Origin: an uncultured Clostridia bacterium
GTDB taxonomy: Bacteria; Bacillota; Clostridia; Christensenellales; CASEPJ01
Direction: 5' to 3'
Assembly: GCA_949289715.1 (NCBI GenBank)
Contig: CASEPJ010000074.1
Coordinates: 1 to 14,412 of the forward strand
DNA length: 14,412 nt
Within the stretch, counting starts at the first letter, position 1; every line of letters starts with the position of its first letter. The position numbers and the translations under genes are program-made. Positions 13,275 through 14,412 of this stretch are shown here, piece after piece. The notes below the pieces were generated by a model that saw only the letters and a list, made by a program, of their open reading frames with translations, ran no database searches and was not told the DNA's origin.

Positions 13275-14412
13275 TTATTGAATTTCCGCCAAAGAAATAC
13301 CTAATTCCTCCCATTTTTTATATAAATCATTTAATTGTAAAGTTATTTCTTCTACACGTTCGCTTAATTCATTTAATTTTTTATAATCTTTTGAATATTT
13401 ACCCGAAGAAATCAATTCGTTTAATTTTATACTCTCTTCCTCTAAAGTCGTTATGAGCAACTCCGTTTTTGCAAAATCCTCTTTTAAATTGACTAAACGC
13501 TTGCGGTCATCTTTAGTTCTAAAATTTTTAATGTTTTTTTTACTGCCCGTATTATAATTTTCAGGCGGTTTTTCTGTTAAATCAATTAAAGAGTTTAAAT
13601 AGCTTTCATATGTATTTCCTACATCAATAAAATTATAATCGCATATTTTAACTATTCTGTCGGCAACTGCATTAATAAAATATCTGTCATGAGAAACGAA
13701 AATAATTGTTCCAGTATATAATTTCAAAGCAGTTTCCAAAGCCTCTCGTGTTTCGATATCCAAATGATTGGTAGGTTCGTCCATAATTAACACATTGGCA
13801 TTTTGTGTCATCATTTTACAAAAGGCGAGTTTTGCTCTTTCGCCGCCGGAAAGCTGACAAAGCGGTTTTTCTACATCTTCATCGTTAAAAAGCAATGCCA
13901 AATTTGACCGTATAAAATACCTGTCCGCATCGGGACATTCATTCCACAATTCTTCCAAGACACTACGCTTATCGTTTTCGAATTCGGTTTCCTGAGCAAA
14001 ATAACTTATACGCACATTTTCACCCCAGCTGACCGAACGGTTATCAGATAGCAAACACCTAATAAAAGTCGTTTTTCCGGTTCCATTATCTCCCAGAATC
14101 GCAACTTTTTGACCCCTTTTAATTTCTAACGAAGCCTGAAACAGTAATTTTTTATCTCCGCCGAATAAATTAAGATTATTAACAGACAATACCGTTTTTA
14201 CGGGTTCCCTTTTATAATCAAATTTCATTCTTGGCTTCTTATGCTTTTGGGGAGGCTCTATTAGAACCATACGCTCTATTGCTTTTAGCCTGCTTTGGGC
14301 AGATTTTGCCGTTGTTGCCCTAACAATATTTTTGTCGTAATATTCTTTTAACGATGCAATTTCGTTTTGCTGTTTTTCGTATAATTTTAAAGTTAACTTT
14401 TCTTTTTCCTCT
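13275..14412 (-). CDS. ABC-F family ATPase, C-terminal part (runs off right edge)
   Basis: The minus frame is open from the window edge to the stop at 13275-13277, about 378 residues; the N-terminal half, with the first ATPase module, is missing. An internal ATG at 14268-14270 is not the start, because the upstream frame continues in family style: a charged helix ending in TTAKSAQSRLKAIERMVLIE, the classical interdomain linker of ABC-F proteins. The second ATPase module follows, with Walker A GDNGTGKTT, signature LSGGERAKLAF, Walker B and D-loop VLIMDEPTNHLD, and switch FVSHDRYF. The last 90 or so residues are a charged coiled coil, as in Uup/YdiF-like members. ABC-F proteins act on the ribosome, in translation or antibiotic protection, and lack membrane helices. 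Which subgroup it is cannot be decided from this half. The gene is convergent with the ATPase gene. Confidence 0.92.
   Translation of the reverse strand, partial: EEKEKLTLKLYEKQQNEIASLKEYYDKNIVRATTAKSAQSRLKAIERMVLIEPPQKHKKPRMKFDYKREPVKTVLSVNNLNLFGGDKKLLFQASLEIKRGQKVAILGDNGTGKTTFIRCLLSDNRSVSWGENVRISYFAQETEFENDKRSVLEELWNECPDADRYFIRSNLALLFNDEDVEKPLCQLSGGERAKLAFCKMMTQNANVLIMDEPTNHLDIETREALETALKLYTGTIIFVSHDRYFINAVADRIVKICDYNFIDVGNTYESYLNSLIDLTEKPPENYNTGSKKNIKNFRTKDDRKRLVNLKEDFAKTELLITTLEEESIKLNELISSGKYSKDYKKLNELSERVEEITLQLNDLYKKWEELGISLAEIQ

Noticed and set aside
1..14412. CRISPR arrays, insertion sequences, prophage or defence genes
   Set aside because: No repeat-spacer pattern, transposase, integrase or known defence domain was seen; base use is even across the window.

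Overview
The window is low-GC DNA with strong AT bias and many poly-A/T runs. It looks like chromosome from a spore-forming Bacillota, most likely an uncultured anaerobic member of the Clostridia. The sporulation genes (spoIIR, sleB, ypeB), the AGGAGG-type ribosome binding sites, the TTG starts and a flavodoxin/2[4Fe-4S] protein typical of anaerobes support this; the exact lineage cannot be read from the sequence. No transposase, phage gene, CRISPR array or integrase is visible, so this looks like ordinary chromosomal backbone.

Layout. 1-2054 (minus): a spore operon spoIIR-sleB-ypeB, with ypeB running off the left edge. 2239-2889 (plus): a divergent HAD phosphatase / beta-phosphoglucomutase-like gene. 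2938-3726 (minus): an EFR1-type flavodoxin-ferredoxin protein. 3861-6680 (minus): uvrA with its own promoter and a clear terminator. 6832-6905 (plus): a single tRNA-Gln(CUG) with promoter and terminator. 7008-7200 (minus): an unannotated transcription unit with a perfect consensus promoter and a strong terminator, best read as a small RNA of about 190 nt. 7279-7345 (plus): a second perfect consensus promoter that runs straight into a short hairpin plus T-tract.

7345-11715 (minus): a probable operon of a PucR/CdaR-type regulator, an S41 C-terminal processing protease, seryl-tRNA synthetase and an unrecognised two-helix membrane protein. 12008-13129 (plus): an MsmX/UgpC-type sugar-importer ATPase, divergent from the regulator across a 292-bp intergenic region with operator-like repeats, ending at a bidirectional terminator. 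13275-14412 (minus): the C-terminal part of an ABC-F ATPase running off the right edge.

How the parts fit. SpoIIR signals from forespore to mother cell, while SleB and YpeB are the cortex-lytic enzyme and its partner needed at germination, so the first operon is consistent with forespore expression. The regulator / ATPase pair suggests control of carbohydrate uptake. The most interesting unexplained material is the 6960-7345 interval: a candidate small RNA holding a six-residue mini-ORF, and a divergent promoter feeding an almost immediate terminator.
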